DNA from: Eucalyptus grandis
Taxonomy: Eukaryota; Streptophyta; Magnoliopsida; Myrtales; Myrtaceae
Assembly: GCF_016545825.1 (NCBI RefSeq)
Contig: NC_052616.1
Span: 35,082,192-35,146,191 of the forward strand
DNA length: 64,000 nucleotides
Direction of reading: 5' to 3'
Shown here: positions 1-10,944 of the stretch, piece after piece
Position numbering within the stretch: position 1 is the first letter of the stretch
How the letters are laid out: each line of letters begins with the position of its first letter
Notes under the pieces: model-generated
What the model was told of the DNA's origin: nothing
Databases searched by the model: none
The model's input: the letters and a program-made list of their open reading frames with translations, nothing else
Translations under genes and position numbers: made by a program

Positions 1-856
1 CCTTCTCACTGCTTGGTGAGTGTTCTACAGGTATGGTTTCCTCTACAATAATGTCTTCTTCAATTTTTCCATAAAAAGTCTCCCAATAAGGACTATGATC
101 ACTGACTTCTGCTTTCAACCATGGTCCATAGGACCCTATTTTGTCAACTGCCCATGGGGATTCTGCATATGGAATTTCAGAACAATCTTGTGCGTAATGG
201 CCTATCCTTCCACATGAATAGCAATAATGGGGTAATCTCTCGTATTTAAATTCTACCCACAGCCATTTCTTGCCAATATCCAAAATGGTTCCTGCTTTTA
301 GCGGATTAGATAAATCTATTTCCACTCTTACTCTTCCTCCTCTTTGCTGTAGGTTTCCCATAGTTTCGACCTGAACTTCCTAAACCTGGCCTAGCTTCCT
401 CCCCAAATCATGGTAAACTGTTTCCACCCTCCACCCAGGGGGAATACCTCCAATTCTGACCCAGAATGATGCTTTAGAGAAGTCATAACAATGTTCTGGA
501 ATTTCAGGATCGCATTGTTTCAGCACAAGCAGATTACTAGAGTAAGACCAGGGTGAAGATTTTAGGATTCTATCCTTTTCAACCTTTGATTGAAACACAA
601 AGGTAAAGAGCCCCGTTCCTTTTTGAGCACATTCTACTGCTTCTGTTTTCCATGCTTTCTTTATAGTTGAGAAGAATGCTGGAAAATTTACATTGGGTTT
701 TGAGTATAGTTTACCCAATATTGTTCTATTGCATTCCTCTCTTTTTTGTAATGATATTTCCGGATTTACCTCTACCACGTCTTCCTCAGCCCATAGGTGT
801 CCTAATCGTTTGCATAATGCTGCTACACGTAACTCATTTTCCTCTCGCCCATCCAT
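1..856 (-). pseudogene. DUF4283 / CCHC zinc-knuckle protein, retroelement type, broken
   Basis: Reading on the minus strand from Met at 856, the first about 120 residues match the DUF4283 pattern found in plant LINE-associated and zinc-knuckle proteins: an LGHLWAEED-like start, a KAWKTEA segment, and a core with FVFQSKVEKDRIL, PWSYSSNLLVLK and FWVRIGGIPPGW. A single in-frame TAG at 380-382 stops it. The same frame then stays open to the window edge and carries a zinc knuckle, CYSCGRIGHYAQDC (CX2CX4HX4C), at about 182-229. The knuckle lying in phase beyond the stop shows one protein with a nonsense mutation rather than two genes. Family knowledge: these proteins bind nucleic acid and usually precede a LINE reverse transcriptase, which would lie outside the window. 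The reading of domains is fairly sure; assignment to a LINE rather than a domesticated gene is inference. Confidence 0.7.
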
Positions 857-1418
857 ACTTTCGGACTAGTTTGACAGACTTAGGAACAAGCAATACTGCT
901 ATACTTGGCTGATTTTCCTCTTTGGCATTTTTTCAAACACCATGCTGACAGTAAACTCTACACTTTTTTCTGTAGCTCTTTTTCATTCAAGCTGTATCCA
1001 TACTCTAATCAGAGGCTGTTCAGATAACATCTACCCTGAATTCCTGCCAGAAGTCCACCCCGAGATCACCTCATCAAACAAGTTCGTATTCTCACAATCA
1101 GCTACCTCGTAGATTCACAGCCCTTCATCAGCATTTCCAAGCACTCCACCAACATGAAGAAAAAAGAGGAGAAATCCAACCTTAAATCAGGTCTCATAAG
1201 CCGATGCTCCTCACCTGGTTGTAAGATTTTCACAGATCATCTCAGTGCTTTTCTGAATCCAGCCTTGTATGCCTGTTCTCCTACCAGAAAAGGTCACCGC
1301 ATTTATCCAACGCAAAGCGAATGAAACATGATTTTTTCTTTTTTCTTTTTTCGAATTTGAAAGGATTGAGAGGTAACAGAGACAAAAACTGGTGCTGAAA
1401 ACAAGATTTAGCCGAATT
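857..1418. other. Leader-like spacer, no gene seen
   Basis: No coding pattern is recognisable here. The stretch lies just 5' of the DUF4283 ORF on the minus strand and may be its untranslated leader. A pyrimidine-rich block lies at about 1332-1356. The truncated BED exon ends at the right edge. Confidence 0.4.
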
Positions 1419-2096
1419 CTAGGGTTTTTGGTTTAGACATTCTACCAGAGGGTAGAGAAACCTCGCATTTGTTGATTCATCATTTTTTATTTCCAACGCA
1501 TTCAATAGGATCGCCCCTTCAATAGAATAAGCGAAGATATAAATGAAGGATCTCTCCTTATCACTCCAACTATCATAGATGAGTGTGCAGCCAGTTTTAA
1601 CCCATGATTTCTTCACATTTGCCACATGCTCTCCAATTACGTTTTCCAAATCAGGCACTAACTTTGTTTTGACTAGTGAACAACATGGCAACTTATAATG
1701 GGAACCATGGTCAATCATAGCATTTACAAAGTCAATGAAGGATGGCCTTCGCACAATGTCAACATCGATATCATTCAACAGGATGAACTTAACAAGCAAT
1801 TTATCCAGCAAAACCTCATCCTTATTGGTATGCGTTTTTAGCGAAGTCCCTTCAATCTTAACTGGAGAGGCTTCAGCCTTGGCTCTTTTGTTGGGACCAA
1901 AAATTGCTTCAGTAGCGGCAACTCGAACATCTTCAGGAACCTTGGTGCATATATCTATACCAGAGCCTTTAATGCCAGATAAATGCGATTTAACTCTTGG
2001 AACACCACCAGCAAATTTTCTATCGCAAAACTTGCACTTAAATTTGCCATCCAGACGCTGTACATATTCCCAAAATTGATCTCTCTTTCTGACCAT
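1419..2096 (-). pseudogene. BED zinc finger / DUF659 (hAT-derived) protein, truncated exon
   Basis: From Met at 2096 the product starts MVRKRDQFWEYVQRLDGK, then a BED-type zinc finger CKFC...H...IDIC (about residues 20-50), a lysine-rich linker, and a DUF659 segment that includes PSFIDFVNAMIDHGSHYKLP and a TCTLIYDSWSD-like hAT core strand. Family knowledge: BED plus DUF659 proteins are hAT transposases or domesticated DNA-binding relatives in the nucleus. The frame opens further upstream, but a gtgtatatag acceptor just before 2096 and the same acceptor in the copy at 48800 favour this start. Homology to DUF659 stops near 1490, at a possible GAG|gt donor, and no later exons follow; the frame ends at 1419 after unrelated residues. 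It is therefore either one exon whose partners have been lost or a gene fragment. Promoter-like sequence lies at about 3180. Confidence 0.75.
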
Positions 2097-2546
2097 GTCT
2101 ATATACACAAAAGAAAAGCGAATTAAAGTTTCCCCATATATAGTAAAAAAAATAAAATTCAATAGCCAAGTTATTGATAACACCGGGAACTATAACCATG
2201 TTGTACAGTATATGCACGTAAGGTTGAGCCCTGCATATTGCCTTAAGATCTTCGCTAAGCAATAATTAAACTCATGCACTAAAATATCACGCAATTGACA
2301 TTCACACTAATGTCTCTTCTTCATCAAAACAAAACAAGGTAGTTTCACCAAAATTGTTGGTGGGTCAACAAAACTTAACGAAGCTTTTTTCCCACTATGA
2401 ATATGCACACAAATTGTTATGAGAGCTCCAATTCATAAGACTGATATTTAAGCTAACCTTCAATTGAATAGAGATAAGAGTACGAGTCAATTGAACGAAA
2501 AATGAAATTCATTATTTTGGGATCAAAATTAAATGAGAATTGCTAG

Positions 2547-2547
<1 letters not shown>

Positions 2548-2600
<53 letters not shown>
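2548..2600. repeat. (TA)n microsatellite
   Basis: About 26 uninterrupted TA dinucleotides inside the module A leader. Copy C has a TA run at the matching place (about 49305-49330). Confidence 0.95.
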
Positions 2601-2604
<4 letters not shown>

Positions 2605-3175
2605 GTTTGGGTTCTTCGAGAGAGAGGAACAAACAAATTAGTCAAAGGCCTTTACTCAATAATTGTTTAATTTAGGGGCATTTATCCCCAAACAATGGTA
2701 TAGGAAAGAAATAAATTAGCTTATTAATCTAACATGAAAATCTGCTATCCAGGAAATATCGAAACAAATATATCCTCTAACAATGTCTCCAAAAAAATTC
2801 TCCAACAAGGAATTTTTGATACGTATAAATTTACTTCAACGCTGTACACTAGCTTGCTTCCCAAGAGCGATACAGAGTATCTAGAATTGTAGCTAACCAC
2901 TCAAAACCAACATGACTACGAAAATGAGGGAGAGCACTTGAAATAATTGAAACGCCCAGAATTTCTCAACCAACTATCGTAGCTCATATCACATCCCTAG
3001 AAATTGCGGGAGACTTGAGAGAAAGACCTGATGGTGGCACGAAGAAGCAGAGGTAAACGAAATTTCTCACGCTGCGCGACACCTGAAGAGGGAAGAGCGA
3101 CCAGATCACCAACTTACACAGAGTCGGGGAGGGCAAGCGACAAAGAGCTTCTCGTTAGGTGCTTGAATTTCGCCA

Positions 3176-3188
3176 GTTTATATTTAGA
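3176..3188 (-). promoter_or_regulatory. TATA-like promoter element of the BED-gene module (copy A)
   Basis: On the minus strand the sequence reads ctaaatataaactgg followed by cgaaattcaagcacct. The matching place in copy C (49961-49970) reads ctatataaac followed by aggtaaaattcaagcacct. Conservation of the TATA core and of the bases just downstream supports a core promoter for the minus-strand gene. Only sequence conservation supports it. Confidence 0.5.
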
Positions 3189-3215
3189 TGCTGTTTTACT
3201 TTTCTGCTCCTTTGC

Positions 3216-4647
3216 GGTCCACGTCGTTTTATGTTTTTTTTTTCCCGCCTTCTGTCTGGTAGAGAAAATATAGCGGTCAGCGAGGTGGCATTTTTAATAG
3301 CAAATCGACACGTCTGCCGACATGGAATATAACTAAAAAAAAAAGAAAAAGAATCTGCTATCCGTTCACCCATGGATGCTTCCCCTGTGCTCTTGCTTGT
3401 CTCCGTCTTCCACCGTCGTCACTTCTGGCCAGCTCTGTCGTCCCTTGCAGTCGGCTCGTGGTTGGCCTCACCGACGGCCGAGCCACCCCTCATCGCCACG
3501 GCGGCTCGAAGTCGTTTTCCATCCAGATCTGGTCTCGTCCATGGCGACGGGCGAGGTCGAGATCTCGAAGGCGATGGACAGAGCTCAAATATCAAGGAAA
3601 AGGCAGAGAAGCCGTCTTCTTGCAGTCGGCTCATGGTCGGCCATGGCGACAGGCGAGGTCGAGATCTCGGAGGCATGGACAGAGCTCTCAAATGTCGAGA
3701 TCCGTGGTCCATTTCCGTCAGCTCGTGGTTGGCCATGGATAAACGATAAAGACGACGCCTGAACGCGTTCGACCATGGTTGAACGATGCCAACGACAGCC
3801 ATGGACGAGTGCGGACGATTTCGGCCATGGATGGCCAGATCTCGAGATGGAGAAAACAGAGGGAGCCAGCCATGCTCGCTTGGACGCAGCGGTGGGCAGC
3901 TTGGTCACAGTGCCGGCGACTCCGCTGCTGGTGACGGCAGGGAGGAGCCGAGGTCCGCCGGCTATGAACTGACGCGGAAGAAGCGAAAGATGAAAATATT
4001 TTGAGATTTTTTACTTGGGCCAAGTTTTTGTTCTCCGAAATAATTATTTTAGTTCTTTTGTTTCAAAGAACGAAAAAAAGAATATAAACCTATTTGCTAA
4101 AAATTTTATTCTCAAGAACAAAAAAATATATTTTTCGTTCCTAGAAATAGATTTAAAACAAAAATAAAAAGTAAAAAAATAATAATTTTTTATTCTCAAG
4201 AACAATTTTTAAGATCTATTTTTTTTTTTTTTATCTTTTCTTTTCTTTCTTTTCTTCTTTTTCTTCTTTCTTTTGGTTGGTCTTCGGCCCGGCCATGGCC
4301 AACGCCGACCCCGGCCAGAGGAGGGTCGACAACCTCGCTAGATCATCGTCGGCTCCCGAAGACACCGAGCCACGACGAGGCTCACTAGCCTGAAAAAAAG
4401 AAATTTTGAAAGGTTATCAAACATATTTTTTTTGTTTAGAAATTGTTTTCAAGATTAGAATTAAAAAAATTATTTTTGATAAAAAGTTGTTACCTAAAAT
4501 AAAACCATTACCAAACGCACTTTAGGATTTTAAAGTGATTGTTGACATGGATTGCTGAACAGGTGTCGATATATTAGTAGATCGGATATGAGTGAAAATA
4601 ATATATGCAACCTCAGCGCCTTTTGATGTGATACCACCAAATCTCTT
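3216..4647. mobile_element. 1.4-kb insertion upstream of the module A TATA box
   Basis: Copy C runs straight from the TATA region (49961) into the conserved ggcagggcacgtt block (50068), whereas copy A has about 1.4 kb between the two. The insert holds GC-rich low-complexity DNA (3360-3990) with a duplicated unit of about 100 bp (ggcgaggtcgagatctcg at about 3550 and 3652), followed by a TIR element (about 4009-4521). The overlapping ORFs of 94-128 aa here lie in several frames and have no recognisable domain. Confidence 0.55.
4009..4521. mobile_element. Non-autonomous TIR element E1 (PIF/Harbinger-like, short core)
   Basis: The right end reads ccattaccaaacgcact followed by tta, matching the TTA-flanked ends of its relatives. 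The left arm carries the ttgttctc...gttcttttgtttc words seen in the elements at 6823 and 9930. The centre has a pyrimidine tract (4208-4274), a short GC core beginning ttggttggtcttcggcccgg, and an A-rich tail. The left boundary is unclear and no target duplication could be fixed. Confidence 0.5.
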
Positions 4648-5345
4648 AATATTTTTTCCGCACTGCGGTCTGCGTCAAATTGGCAGGGCACGTTTCGTTC
4701 GCTCGCACGCGTACATATGCGAATGGTTGCTAAAGCAAAAGTACGCGTTCTTTTCAAAGTCACGGCTTTCACGTTTGTTTCGTCGGTTTCGTTAGCTTCG
4801 CGACAGTCTTCAACTATTCTTCTCCTTTTCACACTATCCAACCACCCTCGCACCCAAAACACCTTTTATGTGTACTCAAACCTAAACTCAAATAACTTTT
4901 TCCAGTTGTAACCGGTTATAACAGTTTTCTCACGTCCATCGAATGAAAAGTCACCGACATGCACATATATTCTTCCAAATGATTTTGATATACATAGAAA
5001 GACTATTCATTGCACATGAACATTACTTGGAATGAAAAATTACTACCCACATAATTTTTATTTATTTATTTCTGATGCTAAAATTTGTTGAGAAAATGGT
5101 CAATTTTTCCCTTTAGGACATGGGGTTAAAATTACTTTGTTGGTATTAAAGTTTATATTAACATAGAGAATTTGCTAACTGCTGGAAGGTCGAAGTTTAA
5201 TTTCTCTAGTTTGGAGTTACTTGTCCCATAAAAGAATACTACTCATCAATAGCTACGTGTTATTCTTTTTTAAAAAAAATGCCAAGCAGATGGGATTCAA
5301 ACATGTGAGTGAAAATGCAAGGCAAATGAATGATGCTATGCAAAT
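4648..5345 (-). other. Module A upstream flank, conserved non-coding
   Basis: The block ggtctgcgtcaaattggcagggcacgt and the following 130 bases recur at 9859 (copy B), 50047 and 50567 (copy C, twice). The distal part recurs at 16790, 23940-24390, 51230 and 53385-53545. No protein is supported. On the minus strand this is the region upstream of the BED-gene promoter. Confidence 0.6.
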
Positions 5346-5799
5346 AAAAATTTACACATATATGTAGTTAAGTACAAAACATTGTTACTATAGTCGTGTT
5401 CCGCCGGCCATTGGAGAACGATGATGAAAATGACAATTATCCATCGGTAGAAGGTCTCTCTATGGAGATTTCTTCTCTTTTGGTGGGATTCACATGGTCT
5501 GTGATGGGATGCATCAGGTTTTTGCAGTTCTTCGGTAGGACATCCAAGCCGAATTTCAACCGCTCCGTCAATTTGCTTAGTTTTCCTCCAAAATCCTATA
5601 TATATACCTCTACCACCACCTTATTAGATCTTTATATGTTTCTTCCAGAACATTGTAACTTGTTTCTTTCGGATATATCTTTTATATAGACATTTAAACT
5701 TGCGTAACGTTGGATTGTTGCACTTCTCAGTGTCCCTTTGACCTTTTCGATGTTATGACAATAGGGAAAGATTGCGTATGATATTGAACTGGATAGATG
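5346..5799. other. Unclassified spacer with one small ORF
   Basis: A plus-strand frame of 97 aa (5396-5689) begins MFRRPLENDDENDNYPSVEG. I recognise no domain, and the frame ends in AT-rich DNA with a TATATATA run at about 5599. It may be a gene scrap; nothing further can be supported. Confidence 0.3.
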
Positions 5800-6537
5800 A
5801 GCCTTCTTGCCCACTTGCCGCCCGTGGGATGCCGAACGTCCGCTACCGCTTGTCGGCCGCCCACCACCGACCTTGGCCACCAACCGTCAACCATAGGCCA
5901 CCGGACGTCGGGTGCTGGCCATCGCACTCCGGCCGCCCATCGTCAACCGCTAGTCGCTAGATGCCGGACACGCATCGGTCATTGGCTGCTCGTTTCCAAT
6001 CATTGGATGCCAAAGGCTCACCACCAACCACTGGATGTTCGCTGGCGACTGTCCGCCGCTCACCATCGGCCGTCGGATGTCAGCCGCCCGCCACCCGCCA
6101 CTGGACTCTGGCCATTGGCCTCCTGTCGTTGGACTTCGGATGTCGATGTTAGACGTTGAACGCCGATTGCGGTCACTGAGACTCCGGTCGCTGGTTGCTG
6201 AACTCAGTGTCGGACTACGAACTTTGGCCGCTCGCCGTCGGTCGCTAGACTTGGCGCCGAACGCCGAACATCGGACTTCAGCCGCTGGTCGCAGGTCACT
6301 GGACACCGAACGCCAGTCGCCAAACATCGGACTCCGGCTACTGGACATCGGTCATTACCGCTCCTAGAATAGAAATTTTATTCTATTATCAAACAAATTT
6401 TTATTTCAGAAATAGAAAATTTTGAATTGTTATCAAATGCATTTCTTTACTCAAAACTCGTTCATGGAATAGAAATGGAGAAATCAATTTCTAACTAGAA
6501 ATTGATTTCTGTTTCAGAAATTTTGTTATGTGCGCCC
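5800..6537. mobile_element. 5'-truncated TIR element E0 with GC-rich core
   Basis: A GC-rich core (5800-6360) built of diverged gccggacgtcgg/cgctggacatcgg words is followed by an AT-rich arm whose last bases are ttgttatgtgcgccc, then tta at 6538-6540. This right end matches the PIF/Harbinger-like terminus of the 9930 element. No matching left arm is found. The core ORFs of up to 132 aa overlap on both strands and are accidental. Confidence 0.45.
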
Positions 6538-6822
6538 TTAATAGCTTATGACTTAAAATTTTATCATGGAAGTTTATTAATTTTCGCCATAGCATGTTTA
6601 GGGAGAGTTTCTTGATTGGAAATTTTTGTTTAATTTGGGTTGGTTTTCACATTAAAAAGGGGATATTGTTGACTCCAAGTTAACTTAGATAATTACAAAA
6701 CTTAATCAAATATGTTATTGATTATTTGGAATCATATTGATTATATTCAAGTTTCTTTTGCAAGATTCTGAAAGTAAATAATAAGACTGCCCCCATGAAG
6801 AACAAGCGGGTGCGGCAACTAA
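6538..6822. other. AT-rich spacer, nothing recognised
   Basis: I see no gene, repeat unit or RNA in this stretch. Confidence 0.4.
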
Positions 6823-7733
6823 GGCCTTGTTTGTTTAAAATTGTTTCTATTCCCGGAACAAAAATTTATGTTCTTTTGTTTCGAGGAACAAAAAAAGAAC
6901 ATAAATGTATTTGGTTAAAATTTTGTTCCCGAGAACAAAAAATCTATTTTTTTATTCCCGGTAACAGATTTGAAATACAAACAAGAAGTAGAAAAAGTTG
7001 ATTCTTGTTTTCGGGAACAATTCCGAGAAACAATTTTTCTTTCTCCTCTTTTTTTCTTCTATTTCTTTTCCTTCTTCTTCCTTTTGGTTGGTCCATGGCC
7101 GGTGCCGACAACCGGCCAGACGAGAGCCGGCGACCTCGCCGGCGTCACCAACCCCGGAGACGCCGAGCCACGGCGAGGCTCTGCCTCACCGGTGGTTGGG
7201 CCAGCTCGGCCTTGCTAGATCTGGGCGAGCTCGAGCTTGGCCCATCCAAGCAAGGCGATCCTCGCTGGTTGGCGCCGGGCCGACCTCGCGCCATTTGGGG
7301 GAGGTCGAGCCTCACCGGTGGCCTCGATGGCCGGTTGCACCTCGCGAGGCCACCGGGCGAGGCTCGACCTTGCCCGGGCGGAGCGAGGCTCGCCCGGCCA
7401 CCAAGGCCACCGGCAAGGCTCCGTAAGCTCACCGCGACCGGCCACAAAGAGAAAGAAGGAAAAAAAAAAAAGAAAATAGAAAAAAAAAAAAAAAAAGAAG
7501 GCAAAAAAAAAAAAAAAAAGAAAAATGGAAAATATAATAAAAAAATTGAAAAATTAAAAGAAACAACAAAATTATACAAGTTTATCAAATGCATTTCTAT
7601 TTATGGAATATAAATTTTTGCAATTACTAAGTACATTCTTATACTCAGAAATTGTTCCCGAGAACAGAAACACAAAAAAATCATTTATGTTAAAAAATTA
7701 TTTTCCGGAATAGAAATGTCATCAAATGTGCCC
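6823..7733. mobile_element. Non-autonomous TIR element E2 with GC-rich core
   Basis: The ends are imperfect inverted repeats: left ggccttgtttgtttaaaattg...ttctattcccggaac, right (reverse complement) gggcacatttgatg...tttctattccgg. The centre has a pyrimidine tract (7037-7083), a GC core (7084-7445) beginning ttggttggtccatggccgg and rich in ggcgaggctc words, then a purine tract (7447-7555). The flanks are taa and ttc, so the target duplication is lost or degenerate. ORFs of 142-202 aa on both strands come from the low-complexity core. Confidence 0.65.
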
Positions 7734-8090
7734 TTCATCTCTGAACACTTAGCTCCTGTAGTTCAAAATTGAATCTCGTTCACCCATTTCAGAAAGTGTC
7801 CGGGCCTTTTTGACCAACCACTCTGAAATCTCAACGGTCTTGATCGAACTTGTAACTATTGAAATGATTGTAATGACTAGTTGAGCTTATTTTTTTCTCA
7901 TGATTAGGTAGCCCATTGCCTTAAGCATTATAGATTTATTACATGCTAAAAACTCTTGTCCGCACTTTGCGATAAAAATTATTGAGAGATTAAACTTGCG
8001 GGAGAGAAATACTTCGTAAAAGAGTGCACTCTATTTGTGAAGGAAAATTAGCTCTATTATAAACCCACCTTCACAAGGGATTTCAAATAT
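7734..8090. other. Spacer, no gene seen
   Basis: AT-rich DNA with no coding, RNA or repeat signal that I can name. It lies between element E2 and the start of module B. Confidence 0.35.
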
Positions 8091-9929
8091 AGTGGATTGA
8101 GCATAACAACCACATTATTGACAATACCGTGAACTGTAACCCATGACTTACAGTCTATGCACATAGGTTTTAAGGTTTAGTATCTACAAATTCCCTTAAC
8201 GTCTTTGCAGAGCAATAATTAAACCCATGCGCTGGAATATCAGGCAATTGACATTCACACTAATGCCCCTCCTACATCAAAGCAAGCGAGTTTCACCAAA
8301 ATTGTTGGTGGGTCGACATGACATAGGCTCCGTCTATTTTAGGAAAAATGTGAAATTTTTGGAAAATATTTTTCATAAAGTCATTTTCAATGACAGTATT
8401 TTTTTATGTTTGGTTAAAACTTGAAAATGAACTAATTCTTTTTTTTATTATTTGGTTTGAAAATTTTGATTTGACTTGTCAAAAGATATACACTATTCCA
8501 ACACTACTAACTTGCGCATGGCCAACCAGAGAACCAATACAGCACCAGAATCTCGAGTTCGGCCTCAATGGACCCCGACTTGAGCGCGGGGGGTTGAGGC
8601 ATGGGCACTTGGGTCCTGAGCCCAACCTTGATGGATTAGGGCATGAGAATTGGGTATCAATCTTAGCCTCGATAGAACTCGAGTTCACATTGGGGTCTTG
8701 AGCCTTAGCCTCGATAGATTTTGGCTCGAGTATCATGGACTTGAGCACAAGTGTCGAGGACCCAAGGCTAAATGCGAGGGACTAAAGCTCAAGTGCTAGG
8801 CATCGAGCACAAGCACTAGGGTTTTGTGCCTAGCCTCGATTGACACACTGGTGCTAGGGTCTTAGGCATGAGCACCAAAATCTCATGCACGAGTACTAGG
8901 GTCATGAGCTTGGCCTCAATGGTCCTAAACAATTATTTTTCATAAAATATTTTTCAAATCACTCATTTTTTTCAAAACGAACACACCTTAGAAAAGGTTT
9001 TTTTGCCCCCACTATATACACATGCATTGTCACGTGAGCTCCAATACAGAACACTGATAATTGAATTGACCTTCATTGAACAGAAAAAAAAAAAAAGGTT
9101 TAAACATCTAGACCGAACGAAGAATGAATTCAATTATTTCGAAATCAAATTCAATGAGAATGGCTTTACATATATATAAAGAAGAGACTGGGAAGTGGAA
9201 ATATGGTTAATCTAAACGTCTACGTTTGTGTTTATTGAATTAAGAATGAAATAGATCAGTTACTTCAATATCTAAATAATAATCAAAGAAATCTATGTGA
9301 TCACAAGTGATTTATATGGTTACATGTATATGTCCTATACAAAGGAATAATATAAAACTAATTATTATAAAAGACCTAAGGTTTATTTTCGAGTTTAAAG
9401 TCATGAAATAAAGTGTGGACCTATATATAGATAGTATGGGATCTTCAAGAGACAGGAATAGAAAAATTAGTAAAAAATTACGTTTAATCAATAAATGAAC
9501 TTTTTAATCTATTGTAACTGTCTGACCAAAAAAAAAAAAATCTATTGTAACTGAACAGTACTTATTGGAAAGAAAATAGAGTTAGCTATCTTAATATAAC
9601 AAGGAAACTACTTATTCTACAACATAAGGAAATATCAAATAATTTCTTTGACAATATTTTTTAGTAAGAATTTCTTTAATATCCATAAATTTATTTCAAC
9701 GCTATACACTTGCTTGCTTCCTGAGAGCAATACAGAGAACTATAATTTCTCTATTATCCATAAATTTATATATGATCTGCATTTTCGGTTTTCTTTTTCC
9801 ATTTTTTGGGGTTTTGGTCTTTGGTCAACGTTTCTTTTTTTATTATTATTATTTGTTTTCTCCGTCAAAGTGGCAGGGCACGTTCTGTTCATTCGCACGT
9901 GCACAAACGCGAACGGTTGTGAAAGCTAA
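8091..9929 (-). other. Module B: partial copy of the BED-gene leader, with an insertion
   Basis: Aligns with the module A leader from 2166 on. It has no BED exon at its left edge, and it lacks the TATA/first-exon segment: it jumps from the cttcaacgctatacac block (about 9700) to the upstream ggcagggcacgtt block (about 9871). Element E4 interrupts it at 8326-8987 and element E3 at 9930. The copy therefore cannot express the gene. Confidence 0.6.
8326..8987. mobile_element. Non-autonomous TIR element E4 (PIF/Harbinger-like)
   Basis: Left end ggctccgtctatttt...ggaaaatatttttcat; right end, reverse complement, ggtgtgttcgttttg...gaaaaatattttatgaaa. The flanks are ata and tta. The matching site in copy A (acaaaacttaacgaagc, about 2369) and copy C (caagacctaagcaagc, about 49087) is uninterrupted, which proves insertion. 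The core (8518-8930) is moderately GC-rich and built of cctcgat/gactcgag/gagcac words. No transposase is present. Confidence 0.75.
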
Positions 9930-10944
9930 GGGCGCGTTTGGTTGTGTTTTGTTTAAAAATTGTTCAGAACGAAATAGAAAAAGTATTTCTGTTCCGAGGA
10001 ACAATTTTTGAACAAAAATACGCGTTTGGTAAACTTGTTCCGGGAATAAAAAATAAAAGAAACATGTTTGGTAAATTTTGATAATTTTTTTATTTCTTTT
10101 ATTTTTTCTATTTTTTTTTTTTTTTCTTTTTCATTTTTTTCTTCTTTTGGCCGGTCGCCGGCCAAGGCCTTGGCCGGCGACCGGCCGGCGAGGGCCGAGC
10201 TCGCCCGGCGGCGGGCGGCGCGGCCTCGCGGGCCACCGCCGGGCGCGAGGCCGAGGCTCGCCACCGGGCCAGGCGAGCTCGGCCTCGCCGGCTGGGCGAG
10301 CTCGAGGCCGGATCGGGCGAGATCGAGCTCGCCCGGGCCGGCGCGAGGTCGGCCTCGCCTTGATCCGGCGAGGCCGAGCTCGCCCGGCCGGCGCGGCGAG
10401 GCGCGGCCTCGCCGGGCCACCGCCGGCGAGGCCGAGGCTCGCCGCCGGCCGGGGCGAGCTCGGCCTCGCCGGATCTGGGAGAGATCGAGCTCGCCCGGGC
10501 CGGCGCGAGGTCGGCCTCGCCATGGTCGGGCAAGCTCGAGCTCGCCCGGCCCGGGCGAGGCCGACCCTCGCCCGGCCTACGGCGAGCCTCGGCCTCGCCG
10601 AGGGACGAGCGTCGGCCTCGCCGGGGGCCGGCGAGCCTCGCCGTGGCTGAAGGCGAGGCCGGGCCCTCGTCGGCCGGCCGCCGGCCATGGCCGAGGCGGC
10701 GACCGGCCAAAAGAAAGAAGAACAAAAATAAGATAAAAAGAAAAAAAAAAGAAAAGTGTTTCGATTTGTGTTTTAAACAAGAAACAAGTTTTTGTGTTTT
10801 TTTTGTTTTAATTTTTTGTTCCTGGAACAAAAGAACAAAAAGGAATAAACGCACACAAACGCGTTTCTGTTCCTTTTGTTTAAGGAACAAAAAACAGAAA
10901 TTTCTGTTCCTGGGAACAGAAACAAGTTGCAACCATGCAGGCCC
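9930..10944. mobile_element. Non-autonomous TIR element E3, TAA-flanked, with very GC-rich core
   Basis: The ends read gggcgcgtttggtt and, reverse complemented, gggcctgcatggtt, flanked by TAA at 9927-9929 and 10945-10947. Terminus and 3-bp duplication are classic for PIF/Harbinger (Tourist-type) elements. Copies A (about 4730) and C (about 50118) give the empty site. Inside come a T-rich tract, a GC core (10150-10712) and an A-rich tract. The core is bounded by its own inverted repeat, ttttggccggtcgccgg against the complement at about 10698-10715. Long ORFs on both strands (up to 324 aa) are Gly/Ala/Arg/Pro low complexity from the core and no gene is claimed. Length 1015 bp. Confidence 0.85.

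Larger units (their letters stand above)
2100..3215 (-). other. Module A leader/intron region, conserved in copies B and C
   Basis: No protein is supported. The stretch is alignable with 8091-9740 and 48841-49985 (shared landmarks: a tattgacaataccg-like block, gcaataattaaac, atatcaggcaattgacattcac, cttcaacgctgtacac). It runs from the BED exon to a TATA-like site on the minus strand, so it is best read as a long 5' intron plus first exon of the BED gene. A TA microsatellite interrupts it at 2548-2600. Confidence 0.55.

Noticed and set aside
3372..4023. Cluster of 94-128 aa ORFs in five frames
   Set aside because: Internal 100-bp duplication and GC-rich low complexity explain the open frames; no domain in any of them.
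7005..7613. 202-aa and 149-aa ORFs with poly-lysine or poly-phenylalanine ends
   Set aside because: They span the purine/pyrimidine tracts and core of element E2 and show no domain.
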